Position numbers and translations under genes: made by a program. 64,000 bases of DNA from Pterobdella sp. o SKG-2022 (Eukaryota > Annelida > Clitellata > Hirudinida > Piscicolidae). This document shows, one piece after another, positions 36,383-47,633 of this stretch. The stretch lies in contig OZ038321.1 of assembly GCA_964035795.1 (NCBI GenBank), positions 6,918,079 to 6,982,078 on the forward strand. Direction: 5' to 3'. The notes beneath the pieces are model-generated. The model saw only the letters and a list, made by a program, of their open reading frames with translations, did no database searches and was not told the origin of the DNA. Within the stretch, counting starts at the first letter, position 1. Each line of letters opens with the position of its first letter.

Positions 36383-39300
36383 ATGAAAAAACTGATTGGA
36401 GTAATGCTGTCAAAAAACTTCATGTTTTTTCTCATGGGATTATCTTTAGGCTTCTGCGTTAATAGCCTCTTCTCCCTCTTCATGCAAAAAAGTTGTCTTC
36501 CACAACACAAAACAAGGATATTTGATTCTCAAAGTGCCCACCAGCATCATCGAAACCTCTCTAAAATTGATCATCAAGGTCCAACTGAAAAGTATACCAT
36601 ACGTTATAAATCTAAAGAAGAACTAGAAAACATTAACGCAACATTGAAAATTGACATGAAACTAAAAAGACCAAAATTTTTAAGTTCAGAACTAGACATA
36701 AAAGATACACTCTTGTGTGCAGTCCTAACCAGCGCAGAAACCTACAGAACTTCTGCTGTGGCTATCAGCAAAACCTTCCAAACGGAAAATTCAAAACTAA
36801 TTTTTTTCATGAACTTTGATGCGTCAAGTATTTCTGTAGATGGTCTTTCTTTTGTCCTTTTCACGCATTCCACCAAACACCTTTTACCTATCTTATCTTT
36901 GAAACACTTAGCTGAAAAACACATTGAACGTTTCCATTGGTTTTTTATATTTTCTGACTCTACATACATCAACAAAGAAGCCTTAGATAAGTTGGTGGAT
37001 GGGATTTGGGTGGGAGATGTGGTCGTCCGAAGATTCTCTAATGATAACCATCTCCTTGGGGACCTGGGCAGAGGAGTTCTTATCTCACAGGTACTTCTGG
37101 TATCATCACTCACTATTGATATGTAATAATAGTATATAATAATAATTGATAATCAACTAGCCACAATAAAACGAGTATATTTACGAACACAAATAAATTT
37201 TAAGATACGAAGCTTTTCGTTAACTAAGTAAAATTTTCAATATACTTGAAGCTGTTACTTAGTTAACGAAAAGCTTCGTATCTTAATAAAATTTATTTTG
37301 TTTATAATAATAATAATTCAAAATATAAATGAACTATAAAAGGATAAAAATTTAAAATGGGAATTTAATAATGATAACTTGAAAGCGTCATCTTATTACG
37401 AAAGAAAAACGATATAAAAGTCAAAAGGAATAATTTCTACCTTAAAAAGAATGCACAAAAAATATTCATAACTGGGTTATATTACATTATTAGAATATAT
37501 ACTACTTCTGAACATTGATTTTAATATAATGAATCTGAAAGGGTTCTCATGTTGAATAAGTTTGAGCATCGACGTTAAACTGCATCAGAATAGCGCCTTT
37601 TATCTATAGTTTTGTTTTCTGTTATATTCTGGATGTAATTAGACTTTAGAAATAGATATCGACCCATTGATCTTCTGGTATCGTCATTAGGCTTGGCAGG
37701 TGGTCCTATTTGACAACGGTGAGACAAACTGCCTAAGTGTGGAAATGGCGGATTCTAAATTTCTATAATTTTGAGTTGTATAGTAGCTTGGACCAAAATT
37801 CTATAATTTTTTAAAAATAACAATTTATTCAAGAGTTAAAATATAACAGTTTTAACAATTTAGGCGGAATGCTGTGAATCTCAGTTACTAGGACACGTAC
37901 AGCAGTACAATCTAAGATATTGTTATTACTCTTTATAATTTGTTTAAAGGGTTTGCTACATACGAGAATGCACCAACTGCTAATGAATGAAATAAAGTGA
38001 ATGAGATAAAACTATTTTACTACATCAGTACCAATCCTTCCATTATGGTTAATACTAGTATTCAAAATCTATATTATCATAATGCTATTTTATATTTTGT
38101 ATTATACTTCATAATTTTCCCATTGTTTCAGTAACTGTCTTATTACTACTGTTACAATTATTTTGATTTTTTTTCAAAGTTTCACTGGAACTGTAATGAA
38201 TTTTGAGGAAAGATTTATTCATTATATTGTGAGAAGATACATGCCTTGCGCTGAATCATAAAGCAGTATGGTAAATCATATCATAGTGCATCTCCATATC
38301 ACTATAATATACTGATCTCTATCTTGTATGGTAATTAAAAAATAACCAAAAATCTTAAAAAACTATATATATATTTTCTCATTTATATTCAATATAGAGC
38401 ATATTATTATTAAATACAAGATACATACAATGTCTCTAAAAGAGCATTATAGTTTAAAAGTTGACTTAGAATATTAAGTTATAATTGAATAAATATATGA
38501 AATTATTATTCAAATGTTGAATTATTAAATACCGAGCCATAAATAAACAAAAATATATAAAAATATTTCTATAGCTTTTTCAAATTTATTATCACCTACT
38601 CACATCAAAACAACCTAATGATGTGAACCCTTATATTTTATGACTTTTTCATAATTTATTTACTTAAAACCTTGAAGAACAGTGAATTTTTCGAGTTAGC
38701 TAATTGCCTTATAAAATAGTCATTTACACCAGTCAGAGTTTCAAATTTATGCTTTCAATTATGTCTTTCCAATTTGCAAATTAATGTTTTGTACAAAATC
38801 ATGGTTCATTTGTGTTTAAAATTATCACTTGAATAATATTCAAAAAATATATTCTCTTAATAAAAATCTTTTTCAACAAAAAGATCAAAATATCAAAAAC
38901 AAATTTAAAATAGTAATTGAGTTATTATGAAAAATTGCATACCTTTTCATCGGGCTTGAGTTACATTCTACCGTTACATATCCAATTGCAAAGCCATTCC
39001 ACGTTAATTTTTCATGCACTTGAGTCATTTGTCTGTTAAAAGACTGAATTAGTATTTTCGTTATTTATTGTTCAAGTTATTTATTTTGATTTAAGTTTCT
39101 TGGTTTATTGTTTTCTTTCCGTTTGTTATATTGATCATTTCTTTATATGAGTTTTTGTTCCATTACGATTTTTTTACGTTTTTACAACGACCCGATAAAG
39201 TACCTGAATTGTAATTTTAAAAATGGCAACCATATTTTTAAATAATTAAATAAATAAAATTAATAAAAATCTATATTAAGTATACAAGCCTCTAATAATG

Positions 39301-42300
39301 AAAGTATAAAACACGATTTTTTTTTTGCTTTTATTTGTAATTCATTTAAACCAAAGACTAATTATAACGCAATAACAAGCTTCACACGGTGTGGATTATC
39401 AACCACAATTGATGAGTGTTATCATTTAATGATATTCATTTAGTTTCTTCAAATTATGAATTAAAAAAGCCTTCATAAGTGGAAGAAGCTATATGAAAAT
39501 ACTGTCATTAACAAACTCAAAATGTCTGAATAGCTACCTTATGATGTCTATTATTTATTAATTTTGTAATATACGTTTGTCTTTAAAAGTTTTACTATTT
39601 ATTTTATTGTTGTGCTCAATAAGCTCTAGTGCTCAATAAGCTCTAGTGCTCAATAAGCTCTAGTGCTCAATAAGCTCTAGTGCTCAATAAGCTCTAGTGC
39701 TCAATAAGCTCTAGTGCTCAGACGAATCTCAAAAGTTTTCTGAACGGCTCAGAAATATTGATACTTTTTTTAGGGTGTAACAAATTTCATGGATTTCTAT
39801 GGGTTAAGGAAGTTTCTTAAACGTTCTAAGTATTATTTAACATAATTTAATATATGAAGAAATAACTCGAAATAATTCTATCAGAATACTTCACAATAAT
39901 TTTTAAAAATTTTATTAAAATAATTTTAAAAGTTTCTTTAAAATAATTTACACTTATTTTATTAATATAATTTTATTAAAAATAATTTTGAAATTATTTT
40001 TATATATCTCAAAAATCACTAAATAAAACACATTTTTTCATTAAAAAAGTACAAGGCTTTTGACAAAAACAATCTTCACAACCCTCTTAATTCTCTGCAT
40101 CACAGCAGAATAAATGAGTTTGCAGGAAACCCATCCTTTGTTATTTCCTTGTATCAACTCCAACACATGTTCGGTATCCGATCCAATTCTACCTGCTCCA
40201 TACATTAATTACGCTTTTTTCACTGTTAAGCAACGGATGCATGCAAGTGGAAAACTATTTTTTCAATTTTCTGCGCTAATTTTAGAGAAAGGACATAAGC
40301 GTTTTCCGAAAAATGAGTGTCAACAAATTTTTGGGATTCACATTCATTGTCGTTTTGATATTTTTGTGCAATGAATTCAATAAAGCGAAAACACACAGTG
40401 GAACAGGTGCTAATTGTCGGCCCACGCGGGATCGAACCCAGTAACTTTAGACAATTAGTCTAATGCTCAACCATTGAGCTATAGGAGCCGACTATTATCC
40501 TTACTTTACATTCTCCTAACTTATGTGTCATCAACGTACCTGACATGAATAATGGAATTACGAGAAACTAAAAATTCTGTTCTCGTGAGATTTAATAAGC
40601 ATCCAGAAAACACTACTGATAAGGGGCCTCCCATTAAAACTGTCAACTTGGGTCCGAGGTTTCCATCAACTGAATCATTTTGAATGATGGAAACAAAGTG
40701 TTTATTAAGTTAATTCACAAAGCTTTTTGGAAGACAAAATTAAATTATCAAGTGATTTAGTTTACAAATGTGCGTTTGTTTCCTTCATTATTCAGTTCAG
40801 ACTGTTCTACGTCATTGAAACACGCTTGCCTCCAGTATCAATTTATCAAACAGTAGTTTTTCAACTCATATACCAATGTTTTTATATACTTGATGGCCCT
40901 TCTTAATCGGAAATTTGTGAATGACCATTCTATGCTATGAACAACATCTTATTCGTCATCTTCATACTTGTGTGCTTGTATAATCTGGATTTTCATTGAG
41001 AACCAAAATAGTTTAAAATTTACATACTTTTCCCAGTGAAAGTTTTGTTTTTGTCATAGAATTTAGTTATTCAGAACAACAATAATAATAAAAAAATAAT
41101 AACAAGAAGAGAAGAGTAATAAAAATATTAAGCCAACCATTCAGTTTCCCTTAACTGAAATAAATTTAATATTATTAGAAATAATAATAAAAATAATAAT
41201 AGCAATAATACAAATAATAATAACAATAATAATACATAGTAAGTTACACATATTTACGACATACCACCTCTCATTCCATTGAAAGATGAATTTTTGAGTA
41301 GGTTCATAAGAATTTGTGGTTTATAATTAACCTCCAAAATGTGAATCATAAAACACGATAATATTTCATTTTCTTGTTTCTATATTATCATCAGGTGACT
41401 AATGTAGATTCTATTAGTATTCATTTAATAACTTTCTACATCAGTCACCTGATGACGATATAGAATATATCGGAAGACTTCGTTTCAATAAGAAATTCAA
41501 ATATTTTCGTGTTCTTATTTCATATAAGAAATAAGTATTTAATAAGCTCATTATGTTCCATTTCTTATCAGATTCAGTAAGTCATTCTTCTGTTTCTGGG
41601 ATTTTATAATTTTTTCATCAATTTTTGTCATATAAATTTTTAAATTAAAAATAATTTTTAAATTTTATATGAAAAATAAATCGAAAAGCTCCGTTATGAA
41701 TTCTGAAAACTTTTGTTTTATATTTTTACCCCGTGTCGTTCAAATTTGATGTTATTTTGTTCAATTTTTCTAATTTAACTTTTTAATTTAAAAACATTGT
41801 TATGATTATTAATATTAGTTGCAACGCTTCAAACAAAATCTCAACCCATCCCACCTACTGACCTTATCAACATACCCATCGCATTCATCGTATCAAAGAT
41901 AAAATACTTTATAACGTAATGCGGTATTTATAAAGCGCTTTTCCTTATAGATCAAAGCGCTTGCTACAAATTTAATATAGCGAAAACACACTGTGGAACA
42001 GGTGCTAATTGTCGGCCCACGCGGGATCGAACCCGGTAACTAGATAATTAGTCTAATGCTCAACCATTGAGCTATAGGGGTCGACAAATATCGCTTTTAG
42101 GCGATTAGTCATCAGATATTAGAGAAAAAACGACATTTTCTTTTATGAATCGTGAAATCTTTTCATGGACAACTACAAATGTAAATTAATGTTTTAGTTA
42201 CCTGATGAGTTACCGAAAAGATTCGTCTCAATGAAAATTTAAATAATATTGTGTTCTTATGATCCCTTAAAGTGCTGTTATGCATTCACACTGAAACTCG

Positions 42301-45300
42301 ACGTTCAACTCATCAAGACCAATTGAAAAAAGCAAAAAAAAAATAAAAAACTTTTGGGAAATTTACACCCTCAATGAAAGCTGTCAATTTGATGTTATCG
42401 ACTTATCACATACATCAAGCACTATTTGGCTTCATATCTCTTGGTTCAATCATTTTTATTGGAAAATCAATAATTTTAAGACTTTCCAGCAAAATTTTAT
42501 TTTATTCACTTTTAATTAACTTCAAGATAAATTTTAAAAAATTTTCAAATTTATTTTTGATGATTTAAAAAACATTTTTGATAGTTTTGGGTAAGAGATT
42601 TTCAGTTTCAGAGTAAGTTCTACTTTTGACTCTTACAAAATTTTCAAAAATGAATATCTCATGATAGTTTTATTAACACTATTTGTAAATAAGTCAAAAA
42701 ATGAAGTTTTGAGATCATTCGATTAGCAAAAAGCTATAATTTTCGTTCTGTTCATTTTTCCCATAAAACTTTATCATAAACTACTGCTTTTAATGTTCCT
42801 GTTAACATAAATGAAGCAAAATATGGATTGAAAACACTATTATTCTCGTTATATAAACAATAACATACCAATAAAAGCTAAATTTAGCAGCATAAAAAGA
42901 GATAAATACGCAATATAATAACAATATCGGTTTGGGAATAAGATTTGATGGAACAACATGAAGACAATTAGTATTGAAAAACAAGTAACTGGAAAAATAA
43001 GAATAAAAACTACAAAAAAAACTAAAGAAGGAAATTATTGTTTGAAAAAAAATCAAATGGAAAGATAGAAATAGCAGAAAAATGAAAGATTAGACACCAA
43101 AATAACAGCTTTGAAATGCAACAGTATTCAAGCAATACGTGAGTTTTCCAAAAATAATAAAAATTAAACATGAAACTTTATACAGGAAAACATTCAATTA
43201 AATGAAAATAATATCCTCTGATGCATTTTATGCCCTTGAATTATAATCTTATGGTAAATCAGAGTAAAAAATGTTATAAGATATTGCAAATTATTTGTTT
43301 GAAAAAAAACAAAACATGAAAAGTCATGATTTTTCCCACTATAAGCAGAAAGAATCTTTATTATTTTTAAATGCTTACACCTAAAACATACATCAAGCAA
43401 TCATTTGAACATAAAACTAAAGCAAATAATCAATTTCTCATAAAACCTCCACTGAAACATGAATGATCTTTATCATCATTATCACCCTCATCATCATCAT
43501 CATCACTCTCATCATCATCATTACCCTCAGCATCATCATCAACATCATCTTCATCATTCTCACCACCATCACCAACCCAGGCAGCCATGAAGCAAATATC
43601 AAGCCATTTAGATTGGTGTGTGGAGGTGGTCAAAGCCACAAATAGTGATGTTGAGAATATTGATGTGTGTTTGAGACATTCTTTTAATGGAAGCTACCCT
43701 TCTTTAAAGGTTCGAGTTTTTGTTGATTTTATTTTTTAAATGTTAGTTTAATATCTTTATATTGTTTTTCTAATTTATTTTCAATATTTATTGAATGTTT
43801 AACTTTTTTCTATGAGTTTTGCTTATTTTATTGATTTTTCATAACTTTGTTTCACTTTAATTATTAATTCTTATCAATGGTTTTCAACTTCTCTAATATT
43901 TTTATCAATTTAAAACTTTTTAGAGGCTATTTTTCAATGAACTTGTATTTCATATGGCTTCTCTGTGAGAAATTCTTAAAAATACGTCTAATCGTAAAAA
44001 CCAGCTAAGATTTTCGATAATTGGAACTTTATCAAAACTCATCACCTTAATAACTCTGATAAGCTTTCACTGATAAACATTTTAGCTTGGTTTCTTTGAA
44101 GAAACGTATTTCTTAAAAAGATTTTCTATAACTAAAAAGATTATATACAATTCTTATTCATAATTATTTTATTTTCTTTGTTCTAGGTTTTTTAGCTACT
44201 TTAACTTTTGAAAACATGTCATATTTTCTTTTTTAACTTTGAATAAACATTATAAAGATCAGAATATTCAAAACAAGAAATAATTTCAAATCTTGTCAAT
44301 GTCAATTCACCTTAAAAGAATAGAAGTATACAAAGCTTGATTAAAAACTACTTTTTATGGCTTTTACGCCATCGTTAATGTCACTCAACTACTGCAGAGT
44401 TTAAAATTTTCATTAGATTAAATAAGTAAAACATCTTTTATATATCTCTAAATTTTTTTATATTTAATTCATCCCTCAAATGCATTTTTTGTACTTTTAT
44501 TACTTTAATGCGTTTTTTATTGTATTTAACTGTTTTTACATTAATATTAATTATTGTTTTTATCTTTTATTTGTCTCCATATGCGGAAACTGTCGAATAA
44601 ATCAAATATTTTATGAAATCCTTCAAAATAATTTTCAAGTGTTGAAAAGTTTAATCCTTATTTCTGAATAAAAAGATGTTATGAGTGTTGAAATTTTCAG
44701 TAAAAATTTTTGATTTACACTTCAAATTTAACTATGATTTGTAGATGAACTTTTTTAATAAAAAACCTTATGTCTTTACTCATATGCTCTTTAAAACATT
44801 TAAATAGAAGAAAGCTTGAAATTTAATTCGAATAAGCTCATCTATCTTTGCACGTATTTTGTAACAAGTCTTATACTAGCGACAAAATGTAGTAGAGTTT
44901 TAATCTATTCACAAAAAAAATGTAAATACATGAAACAGAAGAGAGAAACAAGACTCAATAAGGATGATGAGGGCAGTGATGATATTAGCTACTCAAACCT
45001 CACCAGATTTGATAACGTTTATAATCTACACAGGTTCGAATGATAAAAACCTTTCTGCTATCTCAAAATTGATGATTTATGCAGTTATCAACTGATTATT
45101 TCTTGTTTTTATTTTTGGTGTGTTTAAAATTATAAAAGTAAATTAATATTTTTAAAAATTTTATGTTAAAATTTAATTAGATGCTTTTTTTCATATTTAA
45201 TTTTGAATGTTTCATATTCATTTCAAAACTGAAAATTTCAACCAGGAAGCTCACAAAAAAAAAGATTGAAAAATGCGGTATGAATTTGAAAAAAATTGGA

Positions 45301-46864
45301 AATAAAATCAATAAAATGCCAAAACTAACACAAACACTTGCTTGGCCTTACGGTGAGTTTAACTTATACTGTGGAAATATGCCACTAAATGAATGATATA
45401 AAAATACAATATTTTCAATAGAAATTCACTGTACACATTAGGAAAAAGCTATTTGAATACTTCAAAACATATTTGAAACATGTTAATTAATACAACAGCT
45501 GTTCAGTTAAAGCCTTAACAAGACAATGTGTTCATCAAAACAATTAGCTTCTTATTTTTTGGAGCCTAATTAAAAAATTATATTGGGAAATGCGTGAAAT
45601 TGATTGTACATTGTTTAACTTTCAGGCAGTGGATCTCCCACACTACCGACCAACAGATTCGATCTGGTAAGATGGCAGTATTTCACTAATGACACCATTT
45701 ATCATGACCAGTTTGAAGATAATTATATGCCATTCACAGGTTTCTTTTCTTTCATGTGATTTTTTTTTTTTGCAATGTTTGTTTAGATGTTAAAAAATTA
45801 TTCTAATTACCAATTTTTTAATAATTTACATTCTAGCTTCTGGTCAAGAAGATGTTTTGAATATTTTAGAAAAGATCATTTTAAAATTAAAAGAAGATAC
45901 GCAGACTGATATAAGACTGAAGAAAGTACTGAATGGCTATCGTAAGCTCGATGGTGCAAGGGGAGTAGACTATATAATGGATTTAGAGCTGCAGGAAGGG
46001 CAAAAAGAAGAAAGTATAGTGAGAAGGGTACATTATTTCAAACAACTGAGCAATGTTCGGATGGTTAAAACTCCGTTCGTAACTGAGAATTCGTTGCTCA
46101 CTCTCCTTTTGATCACCTCTTCACAAAACAAAAATTTGCTGTTAAGTTTCATCAAAATGTTCGTAGATAAATGTTTGAAGAAAGGAGACAACTCGGAATT
46201 ATTTATTGTGATAACGTATAAAAGTTCATTGCAAAATCTTGAAAGTTTTCACACAGCTTTGAAAACAACTATAGCTTTCTACGAGAAGAAAATCAAAAAA
46301 GTGGGGATAATGAAATATATGTTTTTCAAAGACACAGTAAATGACCAAAAAACAACGTTGAAAACCATAGACGAAATTTCAAAAACTCTTCTTACAAGTA
46401 CATTAATGTCGCTATGTTCTCTAGGTATGGAGCTGAAGATTGATTACTTAAACCACATCCGTATGAATACAATCCAAGGGTTTCAAGTTTATTTCCCAAT
46501 TGGCTTTTGGACTTACAAGCAAAATTCACCTTCTGATCCTTCTTCTGTTATCCTTCTTAATCAGAAATCAGGAAGCTACCAAGATGGTATCTTTCAGCAT
46601 TGCAGCTTTCATCTTTCGGATTATTTAAATGCTGCAAGAAGCTTTGTCACTTCAAAAAAGGATAGTGGGACGCTGTTAGAAATATTTTCGCAATATGGTT
46701 TAATTAAGGTATTAAAGGGCGTTGACTCAGCCTTGAGAATTTCCACAGAAAAATTTCATTGTTTCGAAAACGACTTCAGTTGTTTTTCAAAAAGAAAAAA
46801 AGCTTTGACAAATAAATCCAGAATGACTAATGAAATTTTCAAATTAGACAATATTGAAAATTGA
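36383..46864 (+). CDS. CHPF: Chondroitin polymerizing factor (CHPF/CHPF2-like)
   Basis: Golgi type II membrane protein that works with chondroitin synthase to extend chondroitin chains (family knowledge). Exons: 36383-37090, 43581-43709, 44939-45033 (acceptor less certain), 45246-45352, 45626-45739, 45837-46864. All other splice sites are GT..AG in matching phase, giving 726 aa (human CHPF 775). A signal anchor lies at residues 9-33 (MGLSLGFCVNSLF, very like the human LGF stretch). The N-terminal glycosyltransferase-like domain has LLCAVLTSAETYRTSAVAI, HWFFIFSDSTYINKEALDKL and LGDLGRGVLIS. The middle has LTRFDNVYNLHRKL and RFDLVRWQYFTN. The C-terminal domain has YRKLDGARGVDYIMDLELQ, VRMVKTPFVTENS and IRMNTIQGFQVYFPIGFW. 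SDSTY stands where active chondroitin synthases carry a DxD, as in CHPF. The first intron is 6.5 kb and repeat-rich. A chondroitin synthase paralogue is the alternative reading. Confidence 0.88.
37156..37303. repeat. Palindromic element with perfect 31-base arms, family 2
   Basis: 37201-37231 and 37255-37285 are exact reverse complements (31 of 31) around 23 bases. Complementarity continues outward (AAATAAATTTT) after a 3-base indel. The flank ACTAGCCACAATAAAACGAG recurs at 21145. It lies in the first CHPF intron, 66 bases after the exon. Confidence 0.85.
37560..37755 (-). mobile_element. LINE second family, 3' tail only
   Basis: CATCGACGTTAAACTGCATC, TTTTCTGTTATATTCTGGAT, TATCGACCCATTGATCTTCT, AACTGCCTAAGTGTGGAAAT and GGCGGATTC run in the same order as 27993-28185. 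About 190 bases long, in the first CHPF intron. Confidence 0.75.
38943..39032 (-). CDS. Candidate orphan exon inside CHPF intron 1
   Basis: The minus strand has TTTTAACAG, then a 90-base open frame (QMTQVHEKLTWNGFAIGYVT, then VECNSSPMKR), then GTATGC. It reads as ordinary soluble extracellular-type protein with one Cys. I do not recognise the family and found no partner exons nearby, so this is a nested-gene exon, a relic, or chance. Confidence 0.25.
39612..39720. repeat. 17-base perfect tandem repeat, 6.4 copies
   Basis: Unit GTGCTCAATAAGCTCTA, six perfect copies plus 7 bases. It lies in the first CHPF intron. It has no spacers, so it is a minisatellite. Confidence 0.97.
40378..40491 (-). 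repeat. tRNA-derived SINE, copy 3 (head best preserved)
   Basis: The minus-strand head 40491-40417 folds as a tRNA: a 7-base acceptor stem TCGGCTC/GGGCCGA, D stem GCTC/GAGC, anticodon stem TTAGA/TCTAA with a 7-base loop CTAATTG, and box B GGGTTCGATCCC. The tail is truncated at about 40378. It abuts the Penelope-like fragment. Confidence 0.85.
40522..40670 (-). mobile_element. Penelope-like element, reverse transcriptase fragment
   Basis: An open minus-strand frame reads VDGNLGPKLTVLMGGPLSVV then FSGCLLNLTRTEFLV..IIHVRYVDDT and a stop. MGGPLS followed by RYVDDT is the Penelope-type RT signature (family MGSPLSP and YVDD). Only about 50 residues survive, bounded on the left by a SINE. Confidence 0.6.
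40725..40790. repeat. MITE-like family 1, diverged copy
   Basis: ACAAAGCTTTTTGGAAGACA, AAATTATCAAGTGATT and TTTACAAATGTG follow the layout of 22225-22300. Confidence 0.4.
41350..41520. repeat. Inverted-repeat element, family 3, Penelope-end-like
   Basis: Left arm ACACGATAATATTTCATTTT..ATCATCAGGTGACTAATGTA and right arm TACATCAGTCACCTGATGAC..AATATTTTCGTGTTCTT are complementary around an AT-rich middle. Each arm read inward to outward has CACCTGATGA, a small stem and GAAA/GAAG, a layout resembling Penelope-element ends and their hammerhead-like cores. Confidence 0.6.
41915..42084 (-). repeat. tRNA-derived SINE, copy 4 (full length)
   Basis: Minus strand: tRNA-like head 42084-42011 (box A TAGCTCAATGGTTGAGC, box B GGTTCGATCCC), body GCACCTGTTCCACAGTGTG, and tail GTAGCAAGCGCTTTGATCTA then AAGCGCTTTATAAATACC. 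The most complete copy in the window. Confidence 0.85.
42190..42260 (+). repeat. Inverted-repeat family 3, half copy
   Basis: TACCTGATGAGTTACCGAAA then GATTCGTCTCAATGAAAATT and ATATTGTGTTCTTAT match the right arm of 41350-41520. Confidence 0.5.
43470..43580. repeat. (CAT)n-type imperfect microsatellite abutting an exon
   Basis: TCATCATCA/TCACCACCA units run to within a few bases of the CHPF exon 2 acceptor at 43581, taking the place of the polypyrimidine tract. Confidence 0.8.
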
Positions 46865-46947
46865 AATAGAAGGAAAAATAAAAAGAAAATTATGCACCTA
46901 TTACAACTCTTGCAGAGAAATCATTCCTGAAGGATGGCAACAAGGAC

Positions 46948-46953
46948 AATAAA
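46948..46953 (+). terminator. AATAAA poly(A) signal, CHPF
   Basis: AATAAA 84 bases past the CHPF stop. A second AATAAA at 47058-47063 is an alternative. Both lie before the facing VWA gene's 3' end. Confidence 0.5.
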
Positions 46954-47586
46954 GTATAAGTTAGGAGGACATTCAATGTCTGAAAAATTTTTACCACCAA
47001 AAACATTCCATTCAAGGATTTTATACTAAATTTCAACTTTTTTACATTTTTATGAAAAATAAAACTGATTTTCAATACATTTTATAATTGCCACCACACA
47101 ATATTGGGACATGCTTTGGACTTTGCCATGCATAAATTTAACGTTAAGTTCAACTAAGCTACATTTGAGCTAAGTTTATGCCTAGTTTTATTATTTTGTT
47201 TTATCAATCAAAATATTAAATTTTGTTTCAATTTTAAATAAAAAAAAAACAGTCTTTTTGAGTTATTTTAAATTACAGAAGACTTGAAAATGTAAAAAAT
47301 CTTTAAATTTGAACATTAGTAGTAAAGCAGCAACACTAATAAAAATAAAGTTGTGCAAAATGTGACCAACTTCACAAAATTATTATACTATGTTAACATT
47401 CAAAAGTCAAATATTGGAAAAAAAAATTCATTTTGTTCAAATGATATCAGATGAATGGGTATTAAATGACAAGAATAAAATAGAAAATATCTCTTAATGA
47501 ATGGTACAATTTAATGAGGCAAGTGTTATTGTGTCTTTCAAGTGTTCATTGTTTTACAATATTTCAATAGTAAATGAAATTACATC

Positions 47587-47592
47587 TTTATT
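47587..47592 (-). terminator. AATAAA poly(A) signal, VWA gene
   Basis: Minus-strand AATAAA 42 bases past the VWA gene's TAG, implying a very short 3' UTR. Confidence 0.55.
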
Positions 47593-47633
47593 TTTTCTCT
47601 GAAATTGGTTTTTAAGTGTAGATAATTGAAAAA

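Noticed and set aside
39612..39720. CRISPR-like direct repeats
   Set aside because: Units are contiguous with no spacers, and the genome is animal; it is a minisatellite.
42011..42084. Functional tRNA gene (minus strand)
   Set aside because: Box A and box B are good, but the T stem has mismatches and the sequence continues into a body and tail shared with four other copies, so it is a SINE head.
43430..43639. Asp/Glu-rich minus-strand frame and Ile-rich plus-strand frame
   Set aside because: Both come from the CAT microsatellite next to a CHPF exon.
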